From assembly GCA_913009475.1 (NCBI GenBank), contig CAJVYJ010000005.1:1-23964 (forward strand): a stretch of DNA of 23,964 bases. The letters are read 5' to 3'. The DNA is from an uncultured Actinomycetes bacterium. GTDB taxonomy: Bacteria; Actinomycetota; Aquicultoria; CAJVYJ01. Shown here piece after piece: positions 21,532 through 23,964 of this stretch (position 1 is the stretch's first letter; every line of letters begins with the position of its first letter). The translations under genes were made by a program, and so were the position numbers. The notes under the pieces are model-generated. The model did not search any database, had not been told where the DNA came from, and saw only the letters and a program-made list of their open reading frames with translations.

Positions 21532-22493
21532 ATTATTACAAAGAGTTTTACGATATATGTAAAAACATAGGTTTTGAAAATTCTATAGAGTTATTTGAAG
21601 ATCCAATACTCAAGGCTTTGCATCATGGTGATTGGAATGAATGGGACTCCATCCTTAGTAAACTTCCTATTATCTCCGCTTCTCATATTGACTTGAATAA
21701 AGGTCAAATAAAAATAGGAGGAATCCAAGATTGTAATTTTGAAAATAGAATTGAATTGGAAAAACAGTTAAGGAAACTATCACCCTGGCGTAAAGGACCT
21801 TTTAATTTATTCGGAGTAGAAATCGACACAGAATGGCGCTCCGACTGGAAGTGGGATAGATTGATTAATAAGATTCAACCTTTAGAAGGCAAAACTGTTC
21901 TTGATATAGGCTGCGGGAACGGTTATCATCTATGGCGAATGTACGGTATGGATGCAGAAACAGTAATCGGTATTGATCCGTATTTGCTTTACACTGTTCA
22001 ATTCTTAGCAGTCAAAAATTACATCGGCAACAAACCTGTTTGGAATTTACCAATCACATTGGAACAAATGCCCAAAAATCTTCATAACTTTGATGCAATA
22101 TTTTCTATGGGAGTTTTGTATCATCAGAAATCCCCTATCGATCATCTGCTGAATATCAAATCGATGCTTAAACCGGGCGGAGAATTAATACTTGAGACTT
22201 TAATTATTGACGGGGAGCTTGGTGCATCCTTAATGCCTGAAGATAGATATGCAAAAATGCGGAATGTTTGGCTTATACCTTCAACATCCACTTTGGAATT
22301 ATGGTTAAAAAAATGTGGATATAAGAATATTAGATTAATCGATATAACAAAAACAACTATCGCAGAACAGCATTCAACAGATTGGATGAAATATGAATCT
22401 TTACATGATTTTTTAGATAAAGACAACAGCAATTTTACAATAGAAGGTTACCCTGCTCCAAAACGAGCTATTTTAACGGCACTCTATAAATAA
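21528..22493 (+). CDS. cmoB: tRNA U34 carboxymethyltransferase CmoB
   Basis: CmoB transfers the carboxymethyl group of carboxy-SAM to 5-hydroxyuridine 34, giving cmo5U. The 321-residue product matches the family closely: LSPWRKGPFNLFGVEIDTEW, RSDWKWDRLINKIQPLEGKTVLDIGCGNGYHLWRMYG (SAM motif), IGIDPYLLYTVQF, DAIFSMGVLYHQKSPIDHL, ELILETLIIDGE, DRYAKMRNVWLIPSTSTLELWLKKCGY, and the ending EGYPAPKRAILTALYK. It overlaps cmoA by four bases and the pair stands alone, as a minimal two-gene operon. The enzyme that makes the 5-hydroxyuridine precursor is not in the window. Confidence 0.96.
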   Translation: MNYYKEFYDICKNIGFENSIELFEDPILKALHHGDWNEWDSILSKLPIISASHIDLNKGQIKIGGIQDCNFENRIELEKQLRKLSPWRKGPFNLFGVEIDTEWRSDWKWDRLINKIQPLEGKTVLDIGCGNGYHLWRMYGMDAETVIGIDPYLLYTVQFLAVKNYIGNKPVWNLPITLEQMPKNLHNFDAIFSMGVLYHQKSPIDHLLNIKSMLKPGGELILETLIIDGELGASLMPEDRYAKMRNVWLIPSTSTLELWLKKCGYKNIRLIDITKTTIAEQHSTDWMKYESLHDFLDKDNSNFTIEGYPAPKRAILTALYK

Positions 22494-22631
22494 TTTAATT
22501 TTATAGAAGATTTAATGGTTATCTAAGCGTCTAATAAGAATGTTTTATTAAATCAAATAAATTAAAGGATAATTCCCTTAAGAAATATTATATTAAGTAA
22601 AACAGAATTGTAATAATTTGTAGATTATAAA

Positions 22632-23750
22632 ATGAACAAACACAATCATGTACGCATTGGTAAGATAAAGGGAATTCCACTAAACTTAGATTATTCATGG
22701 TTTATAGTATTTATACTTATAACATGGATTTTGGCGGGGAGCTATTTCCCTTCGCAATTTAAAAATTGGTCGGTATTTTCTTATTGGTCAATTGGCGCAC
22801 TTACATCTATTCTATTTTTTGTAAGCGTTCTTTTACATGAACTGGCACATTCGGCATTGGCTATTCACTATAAACTTAAAGTACGAAAAATTACACTTTT
22901 TATATTCGGCGGAATTGCAGAGATATCTGAAGAACCGAAAAAACCGATACAAGAATTTTGGATAGCAAGCGCCGGACCTATTGCAAGTTTTATTATTGCA
23001 TTATTAAGCTATATAATTGCAAAAGTTTTTTCAGGGAACGAACAATTCCATGCAATGTTTCAGTATCTTTTTGAAATAAATTTTATCTTGGCAATTTTTA
23101 ATCTTGTGCCCGGTTTCCCGTTAGACGGCGGTAGAGTTTTTAGAGCAATTATTTGGGCAGTTACCAAAGATTATAAAAAAGCTACTGCCATATCAGCAGC
23201 AACCGGTAAGTTTTTCGGTTTCTTTTTTATTCTTCTTGGATTCTTCATTTTAATGAAAGGAGATGTTATTGATGGAATATGGATTGCATTTATCGGCTGG
23301 TTTTTAGAAACCGCTTCCGTTGCACAAGTTCAAAGACAAGTGATTAGTGAATTATTAAAAGGACATACTGTTCAAGATGCGATGGGCAAGTCTTTTGCTC
23401 TTCTTCCGTATGATACAACTATTCAAGAATTCATTGAAAACGATTTATTAGTTAGGCATAGAAGATTTTTCATAATTGAAAAGGATGGAAATAATATCGG
23501 TTTCTTAACTTTGCATTCAATTCAAAATGTACCTAAAGACGAATGGAGTACAACAACCGTAAGTGAGATCATGACTCCGCTATTAAAATTAAAAACTCTT
23601 AAGCCCAATGATGATCTAGTAGGTGCTCTTAAAGAAATGGATACTGAAGGAGTTAACCAGTTACCTGTTTTTGAAAACAATGAAATTATGGGAATTTTAA
23701 GCAGAGAAAATATTATAACTTATTTAAGCAGAATGCATAAAAATAGTTAA
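22632..23750 (+). CDS. Site-2-type M50 metalloprotease with two CBS domains
   Basis: A 372-residue membrane protein. The zinc motif LLHELAHSALA (HExxH) lies in the N-terminal third, and NLVPGFPLDGGRVFRA supplies the third ligand Asp, as in M50B proteases. About six hydrophobic segments span residues 15-220. The C-terminal part, from about residue 240, holds two CBS repeats (VQDAMGKSFALLPYDTTIQEFIEND and VSEIMTPLLKLKTLKPNDDLVGALKEMD), which bind adenine nucleotides in this subfamily. These proteases cut membrane-embedded substrates, often regulators; the substrate is unknown. The gene starts at ATG with no Shine-Dalgarno site, 138 bases after cmoB. Confidence 0.93.
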   Translation: MNKHNHVRIGKIKGIPLNLDYSWFIVFILITWILAGSYFPSQFKNWSVFSYWSIGALTSILFFVSVLLHELAHSALAIHYKLKVRKITLFIFGGIAEISEEPKKPIQEFWIASAGPIASFIIALLSYIIAKVFSGNEQFHAMFQYLFEINFILAIFNLVPGFPLDGGRVFRAIIWAVTKDYKKATAISAATGKFFGFFFILLGFFILMKGDVIDGIWIAFIGWFLETASVAQVQRQVISELLKGHTVQDAMGKSFALLPYDTTIQEFIENDLLVRHRRFFIIEKDGNNIGFLTLHSIQNVPKDEWSTTTVSEIMTPLLKLKTLKPNDDLVGALKEMDTEGVNQLPVFENNEIMGILSRENIITYLSRMHKNS

Positions 23751-23818
23751 TGATATTTATAAAAATCCATACTATATCTATCCCTTTATTTCTTATTTAA
23801 TATTCAAAATACTTAGGA

Positions 23819-23884
23819 AGATCGGAAGAGCACACGTCTGAACTCCAGTCACACTGATATATCTCGTATGCCGTCTTCTGCTTG
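23819..23884 (+). other. Illumina TruSeq index adapter (sequencing artefact)
   Basis: The sequence AGATCGGAAGAGCACACG continues through CTGAACTCCAGTCAC, an index ACTGAT plus AT, ATCTCGTATGCCG and TCTTCTGCTTG. This is the full 3' adapter as printed for TruSeq libraries. The index agrees with what I remember as index 25. It is not biological sequence. Confidence 0.98.
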
Positions 23885-23902
23885 AAAAAAAAAAAAAAAA
23901 AA
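23885..23902 (+). other. Poly-A run after the adapter
   Basis: Eighteen A residues directly follow the adapter end. This is what reads show when they run past the end of the adapter, so it belongs to the artefact. Confidence 0.9.
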
Positions 23903-23930
23903 CAATAATCAATGATATATAGAAATCATT

Positions 23931-23964
23931 ATGAATACATACGAATTAAAACTACTACTTTCAA
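23931..23964 (+). CDS. Possible start of a further gene, cut by window edge
   Basis: ATG at 23931 opens a frame MNTYELKLLLS to the window edge. It is too short to identify. It lies after the adapter, so it may come from an unrelated DNA molecule. Confidence 0.2.
   Translation, partial: MNTYELKLLLS

Noticed and set aside
17858..23750. Horizontally acquired island in the left-piece genome
   Set aside because: No integrase, tRNA or attachment repeats are seen at the boundary. The embedded adapter makes a misassembly more likely, so I do not claim transfer.

Overview
The window reads as two unrelated pieces of DNA in one contig. Positions 1 to about 17.9 kb look like the origin region of an actinobacterial-type genome (deep-branching Actinomycetota is my inference, from the order dnaA-dnaN-dciA-gyrB-gyrA, many TTG/GTG starts with strong Shine-Dalgarno sites, and apparent leaderless promoters). 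Positions about 18.05 kb to 23.8 kb are uniformly AT-rich, use ATG starts without visible Shine-Dalgarno sites, and carry genes that look like Bacteroidota/Ignavibacteria relatives. A complete Illumina index adapter followed by a poly-A run lies at 23819-23902, so the right end contains untrimmed read sequence. Anything inferred across about 17.9 kb or across 23.8 kb should be treated as suspect.

Layout of the left piece: the 3' end of dnaA, a small oriC-like spacer with DnaA boxes, dnaN, dciA (no recF between them), gyrB, a small two-helix membrane protein, two copies of a structured repeat, gyrA, and rtcB with a one-base frameshift near its start. From about 8.9 to 14.8 kb lies an accessory zone packed with small dispersed repeats and toxin-antitoxin-type modules: RHH/PIN, HEPN/MNT (HEPN broken), a ParE-like pair, HicB/HicA, and an uncharacterised coupled pair (DUF5674-like plus a small helical protein). 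It is followed by a class I methyltransferase, a NarL-type sensor histidine kinase and a convergent flavin reductase.

Layout of the right piece: a 615-residue conserved protein of unknown function with TIM-barrel-like and cysteine-rich segments, a small MIP18-like protein, a gene-free stretch ending in a clean terminator hairpin, the cmoA-cmoB pair for tRNA wobble uridine modification, and an M50 site-2-type protease with CBS domains. After that come the adapter and 62 bases of further sequence.

The most informative local observation is that a 159-bp repeat element, flanked by a 5-bp duplication, has split the HEPN toxin gene, while its MNT partner is intact. Relatives of the same element sit between gyrB and gyrA.
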